Assembly: GCA_051861205.1 (NCBI GenBank)
Contig: JBHYDC010000008.1
Location: forward strand, 105,257-169,256
Direction: 5' to 3'
DNA length: 64,000 bases
DNA from: JBHYDC01 sp051861205
GTDB taxonomy: Bacteria > Pseudomonadota > Alphaproteobacteria > Rhizobiales > Pleomorphomonadaceae
Part shown: piece by piece, positions 25,306 through 34,106 of the stretch
Position numbering within the stretch: the first letter of the stretch is position 1
Layout: every line of letters starts with the position of its first letter
Position numbers and translations under genes: made by a program
The notes under the pieces: generated by a model
Told to the model about the DNA's origin: nothing
The model's input: only the letters and a program-made list of their open reading frames with translations
Database searches by the model: none

Positions 25306-26682
25306 TCAGGCGTAAGCGGTGCGCGCGGTGCCCGGTTCAGGCACGTCTACCCCTTCGCCCATATACTCGTTGAGCTTGTTGCGAAGCGTGCGGATGGAGA
25401 TGCCGAGGATTTTGGCCGCATGCGTACGGTTGCCGAGGCAATGGTCCAGCGTATCGAGGATGAGATCGCGCTCGACATCCGCCACGGTGCGGCCGACAAG
25501 CGCGCGGGTGACGGCTTCGGCGGTCTGCGCCGCGCGGGTTGCCGAATCCAAGGGCCGGATATCGAGACGCGCATCGAAGCGAGCACCGTCGGGCGAGCGG
25601 ATGGCGTCCACACCGATTTCCGGACCGACGGCGAGCAGAACGGCGCGATGCAGCGTGTTTTCAAGCTCGCGGACGTTACCCGGCCAGCGCGCGGCAAGAA
25701 GTTCGCGCTTGGCATCGGCCGCGATCGGGCGCGCGGGCACGCCGTTGACGTCGGCATACTTGCGGGCGAAATGCTCGGCCAGCACGACGATATCGGCCGG
25801 GCGGTCGCGCAGCGGCGGGATTTTCAGGTTCACCACATTGAGGCGGTAGAGAAGATCTTCGCGGAACGTGCCTTCCTTCACCGCGTCTGCCAGATTTCGG
25901 TTGGACGTAGCGATGATCCGGATATCGACCGGAACGGCCTTGCCGCCGCCGACCCTGTCGATGACCCGCTCCTGGATCGCGCGCAGCAATTTGGCTTGCA
26001 GGCGGACGTCCATCTCGGAAATCTCGTCGAGCAGCAAGGTGCCGCCGGAGGCTTCCTCGAACTTGCCGACCCGGCGCGCGATGGCGCCGGTGAAGGCGCC
26101 CTTCTCATGGCCGAAAAGCTCGGACTCCAAGAGATGCTCTGGGATGGCCGCGCAGTTCACAGAGACGAAGGCCTTACCGGCCCGGTGCGACTTGCGGTGG
26201 ACATGGCGGGCGATCACCTCTTTGCCGGTGCCGCTCTCGCCGGTGATCAGGATCGACGCCTCGGAGGGCGCGACCTGATCGGCAAGACGGAGCACGGCGA
26301 GCATCGCCTCGTCGCGCACGACGAGATCACGCGCATCCGCAGCAACGGCGGCAAGCACCGCAGCGATCAATTCGGCGTCGGGGGGAAGCGGAATATACTC
26401 CTTGGCACCCGCCCGGATGGCTGAAACAGCAGCCCGCGCATCGGTTGCGGTGCCGCAGGCGACGACCGGAATGTGGATGCGCTCGGCTTCAAGCGCGGAA
26501 ATGAAGGCGGCGATCGCGAGCGCGACGTCGATCATCACGAGATCGGCGCCCCGGCCGGAGCGCAGGGTCTTCAAAGCGGTGTCGACGGTATCGGCGTGGA
26601 CGACGGAGGCGCCCTTGTCCATGGCGATGCGGGTGGCTGCCGTGAGCTGTCCGCCGAGCGTTCCAACGATCAGGAGGCGCAT
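25306..26682 (-). CDS. flbD: Sigma-54-dependent flagellar regulator FlbD
   Basis: A 458-residue bacterial enhancer-binding protein. The N-terminal ~115 residues are a receiver-like domain with Asp52 in LVMIDVAL but an atypical acidic pocket; Caulobacter FlbD is known to act through FliX rather than classic phosphorylation. The AAA+ domain has Walker A GESGTGKE (148-155), the sigma-54-contacting loop GAFTGA (195-200) and Walker B LLLDE (216-220). The Fis-type helix-turn-helix is at the C-terminus (NRTHAAKILGISIRTLRNKL). It is the last gene of the fliF-fliG-fliH-fliN-flbD series, the same order as Caulobacter. It would activate late sigma-54 flagellar promoters such as the one seen before fliK. 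Confidence 0.94.
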   Translation of the reverse strand: MRLLIVGTLGGQLTAATRIAMDKGASVVHADTVDTALKTLRSGRGADLVMIDVALAIAAFISALEAERIHIPVVACGTATDARAAVSAIRAGAKEYIPLPPDAELIAAVLAAVAADARDLVVRDEAMLAVLRLADQVAPSEASILITGESGTGKEVIARHVHRKSHRAGKAFVSVNCAAIPEHLLESELFGHEKGAFTGAIARRVGKFEEASGGTLLLDEISEMDVRLQAKLLRAIQERVIDRVGGGKAVPVDIRIIATSNRNLADAVKEGTFREDLLYRLNVVNLKIPPLRDRPADIVVLAEHFARKYADVNGVPARPIAADAKRELLAARWPGNVRELENTLHRAVLLAVGPEIGVDAIRSPDGARFDARLDIRPLDSATRAAQTAEAVTRALVGRTVADVERDLILDTLDHCLGNRTHAAKILGISIRTLRNKLNEYMGEGVDVPEPGTARTAYA

Positions 26683-26695
26683 GGGATGGATCCTC

Positions 26696-27019
26696 TCAGC
26701 GTTCGGACTTGATGATTTCGGTCATGGTTACGCCGAGCTTATCCTCGACGAGCACCACTTCACCGCGCGCGACCAAGCGGTCGTTCACGAAGATGTCGAT
26801 TGCTTCACCCACCTTACGGTCAAGCTCAAGCACCGACCCGGGGGAGAGTTTGAGGAGATCGTGCACAGGCAGCCTAACACGTCCGAGAATTGCGGAAACA
26901 CGGACAGGAACGTCGAACACGGCCTCCAACTCGCCGGCACCATGCGCGACCGCGTTATCGTCATCACGCGGGGTAGAACCGCCGGCTTCGTGTTCCTCAA
27001 GGGGAATGTCGGTGCTCAT
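26696..27019 (-). CDS. fliN: Flagellar motor switch protein FliN
   Basis: A 107-residue C-ring protein. The C-terminal SpoA domain is clear: VFDVPVRVSAILGRVRLPV, LLKLSPGSVLELDRKVGEAI, IFVNDRLVARGEVVLVEDKL and GVTMTEII. The N-terminal ~28 residues are acidic and disordered. The ATG at 27019 overlaps the fliH stop by four bases, pointing to translational coupling. FliN forms the lower ring of the switch with FliM (fliM is not in this window) and contributes to export docking through FliH, encoded just upstream. Confidence 0.95.
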   Translation of the reverse strand: MSTDIPLEEHEAGGSTPRDDDNAVAHGAGELEAVFDVPVRVSAILGRVRLPVHDLLKLSPGSVLELDRKVGEAIDIFVNDRLVARGEVVLVEDKLGVTMTEIIKSER

Positions 27020-27675
27020 GAGGAGCCTCCGGTGTCCGATCCGTCGACCGGCGGGGTGATGTGAAGGTTGAGCGCGCGCTCGATCGCGGCCTCGGTCACG
27101 GCCCGGTCGATCACGATACCGCCGTCCGCCCATTCGATACGGCAGTCGCCGCGCGGGATCGACGGCTCGCCAAGAACGACGATGCGGCCTTCGAACCCAC
27201 GGTCGTGGGCAATCGTGACGAGGGCCTCGCGGATCGGCTCGACATCTTGCACGGCAAGCCGCACCACGAGATGGGGGGCGCGGCGCAGCGGCGCGAGGGC
27301 GTCGGAGACGACGGTGAGAATGACATCGCGCGGGTAGAGGTCGACCAGATGGCCGGCAAGCTTACGGCCGACGATTTCGGCAAGCCGCATCGCTTCCCGC
27401 TCGACCCGCTCGCGTTCGACATCGAGAACCGCCAGCATGGACTGCGCGGCGGAGGCAAGCCGGCTTGCCTCGTCGACGAGACGCCGGGCGGCATGCGCCT
27501 CGGCGGCGTTGCGCCCGTCGTTCATCCCGCGCTCATAGGCCTCCCGCTCGGCATCGCGGACCAGCGCTTCGTGGACGGGCATCTCGATCACAGGCACGGG
27601 CGGCTCGACCACGGCTGGAGGCGGCGGCGGGGCAGCGAAGTCGGTATCGAAGAGGAAGCGGGCGGGTGACGCCAT
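27016..27675 (-). CDS. fliH: Flagellar assembly protein FliH (FlbE)
   Basis: A 219-residue FliH-type regulator of the export ATPase FliI. It has a short Phe/Pro-rich N-terminus (ARFLFDTDF, then PPPPPAVVEPPVPV), a charged helical middle segment with the AYERGMNDGRN motif that contains small-residue spacing, and a C-terminal domain with VVSDALAPLR and GDCRIEWADGGIVIDR, the latter being the family's most conserved segment. In Caulobacter this position of the operon is occupied by flbE, the fliH counterpart. It overlaps fliN by four bases and follows fliG by 27 bases. Confidence 0.9.
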   Translation of the reverse strand: MASPARFLFDTDFAAPPPPPAVVEPPVPVIEMPVHEALVRDAEREAYERGMNDGRNAAEAHAARRLVDEASRLASAAQSMLAVLDVERERVEREAMRLAEIVGRKLAGHLVDLYPRDVILTVVSDALAPLRRAPHLVVRLAVQDVEPIREALVTIAHDRGFEGRIVVLGEPSIPRGDCRIEWADGGIVIDRAVTEAAIERALNLHITPPVDGSDTGGSS

Positions 27676-27702
27676 GTCTGATCCTTTGCGCGGGGGAGCC
27701 GG

Positions 27703-28773
27703 TTACACGACCAACTCGTCCTCGCCCTTGTTCTTGGTGATCATGATCTCGCCCTTGGCAGCGAGATCCTTGGCGATGTTGATCATCATGGCCTGCGCCT
27801 CGTCGACGTCGCGCAGGCGCACCGGCCCAAGGGCTTCCATGTCTTCCTTCAGCATGGTGGACGCGCGCGCGGACATGTTGCCGAAGAAGAGATCGCGCAC
27901 CGATTCCTTCGCGCCCTTGAGGGCAAGGCCGAGCTTGTCCTTCTCGACGTTGCGCAGCAGCGTCTGAATGGCGCCGGAATCGAGCTTGCCCAGGTCGTCG
28001 AAGGTGAACATGAGCGCCTTGATGCGGTCGGCCGCATCGCGGTTGTCTTCTTCGAGCGCGGTGATGAAGCGGGTTTCCGTGGTGCGGTCGAAATTGTTGA
28101 AGATTTCGGCCATGATCTCGTGGGAATCGCGGCGCTGCGTGTTCGTCAGGTTCGACATGAACTCGACGCGCAGCGTCTGCTCGACCTTGTCGAGAATTTC
28201 CTTCTGCACGCTTTCCATCTTCAGCATGCGATTGACCACTTCGAGCGCGAACTCGTCCGGCAGGCGAGTGAGGACGCGCGCGGCGTGGTCGGGATTGATC
28301 TTGGACAGAACCACCGCGACGGTTTGCGGGTATTCGTTCTTGAGATAGTTCGCGAGCACGTTCTCCTGAACGTTCGAGAGTTTTTCCCACATGTTGCGGC
28401 CGGCCGGGCCCCGGATTTCCTCCATGATCGTGTTGACCTTGTCGGCCGGGAGCACGGAGAGGAGGAGGCGTTCGGTCGTATCGAAATTGCCCATCAGGGC
28501 GCCCGACGAGGACACCTTGGTGACGAATTCCACCATCAGATCGTCGAGCATGCCGGGCGTGATGGGGCCGAGCTTCGACATGGCGATCGAGAGTTGCTTG
28601 ATCTCGATTTCGTCGAGTTCTTTCCAGATCGGGCCGCCGAAGCGATCGCCGAGCGCAAGCATCATCACGGCCGCCTTTTCGGTGCCGCTGAGTTCGCGGG
28701 CATCGCCGGTCGACGAGATCGTGAGGCTGTTGCCGTTGGCGACGATCGCCGTCGGGGAAATGAGCGACGACAT
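27703..28773 (-). CDS. fliG: Flagellar motor switch protein FliG
   Basis: A 356-residue FliG that couples stator action to rotor torque and direction switching. The N-terminal domain begins with LSGTEKAAVMMLALGDRFG and binds FliF. The middle domain includes QTVAVVLSKINPDHAARVLTRLP (the EHPQ-region equivalent). The C-terminal domain has MFTFDDLGKLDSGAIQTLLR and the charged torque helix region DKLGLALKGAKESVRDLFFGNMSARA. The C-terminus is slightly longer than in enteric FliG. It begins three bases after the fliF stop. Confidence 0.96.
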   Translation of the reverse strand: MSSLISPTAIVANGNSLTISSTGDARELSGTEKAAVMMLALGDRFGGPIWKELDEIEIKQLSIAMSKLGPITPGMLDDLMVEFVTKVSSSGALMGNFDTTERLLLSVLPADKVNTIMEEIRGPAGRNMWEKLSNVQENVLANYLKNEYPQTVAVVLSKINPDHAARVLTRLPDEFALEVVNRMLKMESVQKEILDKVEQTLRVEFMSNLTNTQRRDSHEIMAEIFNNFDRTTETRFITALEEDNRDAADRIKALMFTFDDLGKLDSGAIQTLLRNVEKDKLGLALKGAKESVRDLFFGNMSARASTMLKEDMEALGPVRLRDVDEAQAMMINIAKDLAAKGEIMITKNKGEDELVV

Positions 28774-28776
28774 GGA

Positions 28777-30486
28777 TCAGGCCGCCTCCGAGAGCCAAGT
28801 CCGGATGATGATCGCGGCCTCGTTGGGATTGTCCTGGACGAGTTCGCCGACGCGTCGGATCTGGTCCAATTGCAGCGCGCCCTGGGCTTTGGCTTCGTCG
28901 ATCCGGCTTGGCGGACCGCTGGGTCCTTCGAGGGCCGGCACCAGGACCGGCCGGCCGTCGGGGCCGAACTCCGCTTGGATCTGTTGACCGTTGGGGCCGA
29001 CGATGGTGGTGGTGGTGCCCGGCGTTCCGGACGGTGCGGCGGCAATGGCGGCCTCCGTTGCGTCGAGCAGGGCTTTGTTTTCGAGCGCTGCATCCGGCGC
29101 GATGATACGGCGAACCAGCGGCCGGACGGCGAAGATGAGCACGAGAAGCGCGAGAACGAGCATGACGCCCATCTCGGCAAAGCGCATCAGATCCTCTTTG
29201 GTGAAGTCGAACAGCCCGGCCTCGGCCGTTTCCAGCGGTACAGCCGGTCCTTCGGCGAATTGGAGGTTCACGACCTCGACCTGATCGCCCCGGGTCTGAT
29301 CGTAACCCATCGCGGTGCGCACGAGGGAGGATATCTGGTCGAGTTCGGCCTGGGGCCGGGGCGTATAGCTTTGAACGCCGTTCGCGTCGGTGGCATAGCG
29401 ACCGTCCACCAGCACGGCGACCGAGAGGCGCTTCAAGCCGCCCATTTCGGTCACCCGGGTGCGCGTGGTCTTGGAGATCTCGTAGTTGACGACCTCCTCG
29501 GTGGTGGCGGCGTTTTCCTGAGCGTTGGTGCCGCTGGCGCCGGGCTGGTTGGCGCTTGCGGTCGGAACCTGATTGCCGGCGGTGACCTGATCGTTCTCGG
29601 CGTTCTGGGACGCCGACTTTTCTTCGCGCGTCTGCGTGGAGCGTACGACCTGGCTGGTCGGATCGAAGGTGTCGCTGGTTTCGGAGACCCGGTTCATATC
29701 AAGTTCGGCGGCGACCTGGACCCTGACGCGTCCGGGGCCGACCACGCCCTCGAGGATGTCGCGGACGCGCTGCTCGACTTGCCGCTGATATCCAAGCGCG
29801 CGCTCGTCGGCGCTGGCGGCGAGGAAAGCCGCGTCGTCGTCGCCGCTGCCTTCGGCGAGGAGGCGTCCGGTTTCATCCACGATCGAAATCCGCGAAGGAT
29901 CGAGGCCCGGCACGGCGGAGGCGGCAAGGTGCTGGATGGCGCGGATCTGGCTCGGCTCCAAACTTCCGCGTGTCTTAAGCACGATGGAGGCGGTGGGTTT
30001 CTGCTCGTCTTTGCGGAAGAGTTGCTTTTCGGGAAGCACAAGATGAACGCGCGCCTGCTCGACACTGCGAATCGTGCGGATGGTACGGGCGAGTTCGCCC
30101 TCCAGCGCCCGGAGCGCGTTAACCGACTGAACGAAACTCGTGGTGCCGAGCGCGTCGGTTTTATCAAATATTTCGTAGCCGACGCCCCCGCCGGCCGGCA
30201 GACCCTGTTCGGCAAGCTGCATGCGCATCCTCAGCACATCGACATCGCTCACCATGATGACGGTGCCGTTTTCGCGCAGCGTGTAGGGAATGTTGGTGCT
30301 TTCCAGTTCCTGAACGATGGCGGCGGAATCCTCCATCGTCAGGCCGGTGTAGAGCGGCACCTGGGATACTTCGTTGAACCGAAGCATCAGGTAGGCGAAA
30401 AAGCCGATCAGACCCAGAGCGACCGCGCCCATGGCGGCGATCCGTCCCGGTCCAAGCGTCTTGAGGAATGCCCCCAGTTCGTTCAC
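28777..30486 (-). CDS. fliF: Flagellar MS-ring protein FliF
   Basis: A 569-residue MS-ring subunit. A transmembrane helix is at residues ~16-36 (AAMGAVALGLIGFFAYLML) and a second at ~450-475 (MGVMLVLALLVLIFAVRPLV). Between them lie the ring-building motifs with EVSQVPLYTGLTMEDSAAIV, ARVHLVLPEKQLF and PSQIRAIQHLAASAVPGLDP. A low-complexity Gln/Asn/Ala region near residues 290-325 is the variable periplasmic part. The extreme C-terminus (NEAAIIIRTWLSEAA) is the FliG-binding tail. It is the first gene of its operon, with a CtrA-like box upstream. Confidence 0.96.
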   Translation of the reverse strand: MNELGAFLKTLGPGRIAAMGAVALGLIGFFAYLMLRFNEVSQVPLYTGLTMEDSAAIVQELESTNIPYTLRENGTVIMVSDVDVLRMRMQLAEQGLPAGGGVGYEIFDKTDALGTTSFVQSVNALRALEGELARTIRTIRSVEQARVHLVLPEKQLFRKDEQKPTASIVLKTRGSLEPSQIRAIQHLAASAVPGLDPSRISIVDETGRLLAEGSGDDDAAFLAASADERALGYQRQVEQRVRDILEGVVGPGRVRVQVAAELDMNRVSETSDTFDPTSQVVRSTQTREEKSASQNAENDQVTAGNQVPTASANQPGASGTNAQENAATTEEVVNYEISKTTRTRVTEMGGLKRLSVAVLVDGRYATDANGVQSYTPRPQAELDQISSLVRTAMGYDQTRGDQVEVVNLQFAEGPAVPLETAEAGLFDFTKEDLMRFAEMGVMLVLALLVLIFAVRPLVRRIIAPDAALENKALLDATEAAIAAAPSGTPGTTTTIVGPNGQQIQAEFGPDGRPVLVPALEGPSGPPSRIDEAKAQGALQLDQIRRVGELVQDNPNEAAIIIRTWLSEAA

Positions 30487-30572
30487 GCCGCGTATGCCCC
30501 GAAATCTCTTGCCTCATCGAAGCGGCGCAACCTTCGCCCCCCGACCCGGCAGGAATTTCCGCACGGCTATGG

Positions 30573-30587
30573 TAAACAAGTTGTTAA
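30573..30587 (-). promoter_or_regulatory. CtrA-like box upstream of the fliF operon (one mismatch)
   Basis: Read on the minus strand, TTAA is followed after seven bases by TTTA (one mismatch to TTAA-N7-TTAA). It lies 87-101 bases upstream of the fliF ATG. CtrA control of the fliF operon is established in Caulobacter; here it is inferred from the box and the identical gene order. Confidence 0.45.
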
Positions 30588-30725
30588 CGAGTTCGAACAT
30601 TCCGGCTCAAGTCGCTGAAAACCGGGGTTCTTTCTCAAGAGATCCTTGCCGTGAGGCGGCAATTTTTGCCGAGTTGCCCCATTTCGGTGCACGAAGCAGC
30701 GATGAGCGAGAGAATCTTCCAATGC

Positions 30726-30755
30726 AAAAGGCCGGCGCAAAGGCCGGCCTCTTTT
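30726..30755 (-). terminator. Bidirectional intrinsic terminator downstream of sciP
   Basis: An 8-bp stem (AGGCCGGC at 30729-30736, GCCGGCCT at 30743-30750) is flanked by AAAA on one side (30726-30729) and TTTT on the other (30752-30755). It sits 37 bases beyond the sciP stop and ahead of the fliF operon promoter region, insulating the two minus-strand units. Confidence 0.8.
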
Positions 30756-30791
30756 CGATGTTGCATCAGATGCGGCAAAACGCGTCCCGGA

Positions 30792-31067
30792 TCAGGGGCG
30801 GTATTGCTGAACCCGGGTCGCCCGCAAACCGGCAAGCCCGTGCTTGTCGATGGACTGCTGCCACGACAAGAATTCCTCTACGGTCAATGTGTAGCGATTG
30901 CAGGCTTCCTCCAAGGAGAGAAGTCCGCCCCTGACCGCAGCCACGACCTCCGCCTTTCGGCGGATCACCCAACGTTTCGTATCTTCCGGCGGGAGGTCTG
31001 CGATCGTCAGCGGACTCCCGTCCGGGCCGATCACATATTTTACGCGCGGACGCATTTGCTCGGTCAT
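30792..31067 (-). CDS. sciP: CtrA inhibitor SciP (DUF1153)
   Basis: A 91-residue protein with the very conserved DUF1153/SciP sequence: RPRVKYVIGPDGSPLTIADL, TKRWVIRRKAEVVAAVRGG, LLSLEEACNRYTLTVEEFLS, KHGLAGLRATRVQQYR. It has a helix-turn-helix and in Caulobacter binds CtrA-dependent promoters and blocks CtrA activity after cell division. The ATG at 31067 gives the conserved MTEQ start; an ATG 14 codons further upstream is disfavoured. It lies alone between fliF and flgD with its own terminator. Presence near flagellar genes that carry CtrA boxes fits a feedback role. Confidence 0.93.
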   Translation of the reverse strand: MTEQMRPRVKYVIGPDGSPLTIADLPPEDTKRWVIRRKAEVVAAVRGGLLSLEEACNRYTLTVEEFLSWQQSIDKHGLAGLRATRVQQYRP

Positions 31068-31235
31068 TGTACTCTCACACTCGCCTGACCTTCGAGGGAG
31101 AGAATACACGCCGCCTTTTAAAATTCGGCTAATCCGCTAGCAAGCTTTCGGTAAGACTTTGAAGAGGTTGAGTTACCATATGACGACGTTCAAAAGCCGC
31201 ATATGAGGGCCGCGACCATGCCTCGGCAGCACCGG

Positions 31236-31904
31236 TCATTCACCCACGGAAAGTAGATTTGACAGGGGTACAAGGGTTCCATTCACCTTGATGAAGGGCT
31301 GGCTCGTCGAACTGTCGATACCGGTCACGAGACCGGCGACCTTGGTCGAGATTGCGACGGCTTTGTTGCTTGAGTCTTTCGCCGAGACGCTGATCGAATA
31401 GGATCCGGACGGCGCGATGCCGCCGGCGCCTGTGGCGCCGTTCCAGTTGTAGGTGTTCGATCCGCTGGTCAGGTCAACCTTGCCCTGATAGACGGTAGCG
31501 CCCTGCTCATTGCGAATGGTGACGTCGGCGTCCTCGGCGGCCGCCCCGGCATTGAGAACCCACTTGGCGTTCCCATCCTTGAGCATCGTCACGTCGGAGT
31601 TCGCCGTGACCTGCTTGCCGATGTAATTGACAAGGCCAAGCGCTGCATTGGAAACGCTTGTCGCGAGGATGGCCTCAAGGTTTTGGTTCGTCTTGATCTG
31701 CTGCTCGACGGCGGAATACTGAACCAACTGATCGGTGAATTTTTCCGCGTCCATCGGCTCCAGCGGATTCTGGGTGCGCAATTGGGTCGTCAGCAATTGC
31801 AGGAACGTATTGTAGCTGGTCGAAAGAGTTTGGGATGCGGCGCTGCTTGCCGTGCCCGTGCTCGTCGACGTGGTGCTGGTTGAGGATATGGGCGCGACGG
31901 CCAT
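31236..31904 (-). CDS. flgD: Flagellar hook-capping protein FlgD
   Basis: A 222-residue hook assembly scaffold. The conserved N-terminal region is YNTFLQLLTTQLRTQNPLEPMDAEKF, followed by QLVQYSAVEQQIKTNQNLEA. The C-terminal half is the FlgD Ig/tudor-like region with NWNGATGAGGIAPSGSYSISV. A Ser/Thr-rich stretch (STSTTSTSTGTASSAASQ) makes up the extreme N-terminus. It starts 14 bases after the fliK stop and probably shares the sigma-54 promoter upstream of fliK. Confidence 0.94.
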   Translation of the reverse strand: MAVAPISSTSTTSTSTGTASSAASQTLSTSYNTFLQLLTTQLRTQNPLEPMDAEKFTDQLVQYSAVEQQIKTNQNLEAILATSVSNAALGLVNYIGKQVTANSDVTMLKDGNAKWVLNAGAAAEDADVTIRNEQGATVYQGKVDLTSGSNTYNWNGATGAGGIAPSGSYSISVSAKDSSNKAVAISTKVAGLVTGIDSSTSQPFIKVNGTLVPLSNLLSVGE

Positions 31905-31918
31905 GGGTCAGCTCCTTC

Positions 31919-34078
31919 TCAGATCCGCATGTCGACGAGAGCATCGCGGCGGGGTCGATAGAAATCGACCGGGATCGGGGTTGGATCGGCATCCATGGAC
32001 GCCGATCCGAATGAATTGGAACCGGTCTCGGGCTGCTGCTGCCGCTGCGAACTTGCACCGCCGCCGTCGGACCCGTTTTGGCGCAGCGAGAGCGAAATCG
32101 AACCGTCGCGCGCGTCATAGCCGGCGTCTCGCAGCGTACGCTCCAGACCCTTCTGATCGCGGGCGAGAAGATCATAGGTCTCGCGGCGTTCGACCGTGAT
32201 ATGCGCCTTCGCCTCACCCTTGTCGGACAGTTCCAGCCGGACGTCGAGGCGGCCGAGTTCGGCCGGGTCCAGGCGAATTTCAAAGCGCGTTTCGCCGACG
32301 CCGGCATGACGAACAATCTCGGCACCGACCTTCGCCAGCGGTACCGCCAGCGTGGGAACCGGCGCGCCTGCCGCCGCCTCGCGCGCGGCGACGGTCAGGG
32401 TCGATGCCTGCGCGGCCGAGCCGGTGGCGCCGACGCCGGTGACATCAACGCCGATCTGAGCCGCGCTATCCTTGTCGCCTTGAAGCCGCGCGACAAAGGC
32501 ATGCGCCGCCGGTCCGACGCCGGTAACGGGGCGCAGCAGCGACGGCATATCGGGCTTGGCGGCGGCGACCGTGGGGGCGGGATCGTCCGTATCGCGGGCG
32601 CTTTCCTTGACAGCCTTAGGCTTGTGGGGGCCGTGGGCTAGAGGCTTTGCGGCGGCAGCGGCTTCGGAGCCGACCGCGAGGGCCTGGAGAATCGTCAGCG
32701 CCGGGTCGGTGGCCTGCGTTGTGGATTGAACGGCGGTGGGTGCGGCGGCGACGGGGAGAGTGTTCGGATCCGGTTCAGCCTGAACCACCGGGGCGGCGAC
32801 ACCAGGCTGCGGATCGCCATCCGCCGGGGCGGCGTCAACGGATTGAGCAGCGATGGTCGCCATGGCGGCAAGCTCTGCAATCGCCGGTGAGATGGCGGCG
32901 CCAACAGTGGAAGCCGTTGCGGGTTGCAGTGAAGCGGATGGTGAAGCAGGCGGCGTGGCGGCTAGGGCGTCGGGGCCCGCCACCTCGGTGGCGGGGGCAA
33001 GAGCGTTGACGATGGGCGATGCCGGTGCGGGCACGGCCGGGCTGATCGTGGAGGGACTGGCCGGAACGGCGCTTGTTACGGGGGCGCTTGTTACGGGGGC
33101 GCTTGTTACGGGGGCGCTTGTTACGGGGGCGCTTGTTACGGGGGCGCTGGACATTGGCGAGGAAACAGACGGCGCCGCCCCTGTCGGAGATGAGGTCGGT
33201 GCGCTACCTAGCAAGGCTGAGGGTGTGGCCGGAGCGGTGGGAGCCGTCGGGATCTGCGCGACAGCGGTTCGCTCGGCGGCTGCGCCCGGCGCGGCAAGCG
33301 TTGGCGCGGATACAATAGAGGCCGGGATTTCAGCGTTGGTCGCCGGCGTCAGAAGAGCGGAGGCGATGCTTTGGAATCCTGACGTTACCGCCGGCTGCCG
33401 GGTCGCGGCGGCTGCGGCCGGCGCGGCAAGCGTTGGTGCGGATACAATAGAGGCCGGGATTTCAGCGTTGGTCGCCGGCGTCAGAAGAGCGGAGGCGATG
33501 CTTTGGAATCCTGACGTTACCGCCGGCTGCCTGGTCGCGGCGGCTGCGGCTTCAGCCTGCGGTGCGGGAACGGCGAGGGGTGAATTCATCGCCGGGGCAA
33601 TAGCAACAATCGCATCCCCTTCCACTGCCGCGTTCGGCTGCTGGCTGCCCGTAGCGGGCAGGAGGCTGATCGCGGCATTCGCTATCTCGGTGGATGCGCC
33701 GGCAAGGGTGTCGCCAGGCTGATCGACCGCCTGAAAGACGCCCGGCGCAGGCGGGACAACAACTGGCATGAAGCCGATGGCGACGGCTGGAACGCCTGAG
33801 GCCTCGGTTTCGGCGGCAGGTTCCTCGGTTTCAGCGTCGAGATCAAAAGCACCGATCGCGGCCCCGAAGGTCGACGCCATCGACGACGCGGCAGCATCGG
33901 GGATGGCATCGAGCCTGCTTGCGGCGGTGGTGGCTGATGCGGCCTGAATGCTTGCGACAAGCCCGGCGAACAAGCCGCCCCCCTCCGGCGCCTCGGAAGA
34001 CGCGCCTTGAGGACCGGCGCCGCCGCCGTTCGGCACGAACGCAGGAAACTGGGTTACGGCAGGCACGGACATCGACAT
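31919..34078 (-). CDS. fliK: Flagellar hook-length control protein FliK
   Basis: A 719-residue secreted ruler protein. The C-terminal hook-length control domain is recognisable from TRFEIRLDPAELGRLDVRLE and QKGLERTLRDAGYDARDGSI. The long N-terminal and central parts are Ala/Pro/Thr-rich low complexity. Two tandem repeats sit inside: five 15-base units encoding (S)APVT and two near-identical 132-base units (44 residues each). Both keep the frame, so they change ruler length by whole residues. The ATG at 34078 follows AAGGGA by six bases; alternatives further upstream lack a ribosome-binding site. A sigma-54-type promoter is just upstream. Confidence 0.9.
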   Translation of the reverse strand: MSMSVPAVTQFPAFVPNGGGAGPQGASSEAPEGGGLFAGLVASIQAASATTAASRLDAIPDAAASSMASTFGAAIGAFDLDAETEEPAAETEASGVPAVAIGFMPVVVPPAPGVFQAVDQPGDTLAGASTEIANAAISLLPATGSQQPNAAVEGDAIVAIAPAMNSPLAVPAPQAEAAAAATRQPAVTSGFQSIASALLTPATNAEIPASIVSAPTLAAPAAAAATRQPAVTSGFQSIASALLTPATNAEIPASIVSAPTLAAPGAAAERTAVAQIPTAPTAPATPSALLGSAPTSSPTGAAPSVSSPMSSAPVTSAPVTSAPVTSAPVTSAPVTSAVPASPSTISPAVPAPASPIVNALAPATEVAGPDALAATPPASPSASLQPATASTVGAAISPAIAELAAMATIAAQSVDAAPADGDPQPGVAAPVVQAEPDPNTLPVAAAPTAVQSTTQATDPALTILQALAVGSEAAAAAKPLAHGPHKPKAVKESARDTDDPAPTVAAAKPDMPSLLRPVTGVGPAAHAFVARLQGDKDSAAQIGVDVTGVGATGSAAQASTLTVAAREAAAGAPVPTLAVPLAKVGAEIVRHAGVGETRFEIRLDPAELGRLDVRLELSDKGEAKAHITVERRETYDLLARDQKGLERTLRDAGYDARDGSISLSLRQNGSDGGGASSQRQQQPETGSNSFGSASMDADPTPIPVDFYRPRRDALVDMRI
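33071..33145. repeat. Five tandem 15-bp units inside fliK
   Basis: The unit GCTTGTTACGGGGGC occurs five times without interruption. On the coding (minus) strand each encodes APVTS. Perfect identity between units indicates recent slippage; copy number is probably variable between strains. Confidence 0.92.
33277..33540. repeat. Tandem duplication of a 132-bp unit inside fliK
   Basis: Two adjacent copies (33277-33408 and 33409-33540) differ at only a few positions, and the first bases of a third copy (33541-33549) follow. The period of 132 bases keeps the reading frame, giving two 44-residue repeats that contain SGFQSIASALLTPATNAEIP. Confidence 0.92.
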
Positions 34079-34106
34079 GGCGATCCCTTGTGGTCGCCAA
34101 ATCCTT

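Noticed and set aside
28120..30618. An 832-codon open frame on the plus strand
   Set aside because: It is antisense to fliG and fliF, which have clear family motifs and start signals. The frame has repetitive charged composition typical of high-GC antisense frames.
33071..33540. Repeat array resembling a CRISPR or satellite
   Set aside because: Units are directly adjacent without spacers, are multiples of three, and are translated within fliK.
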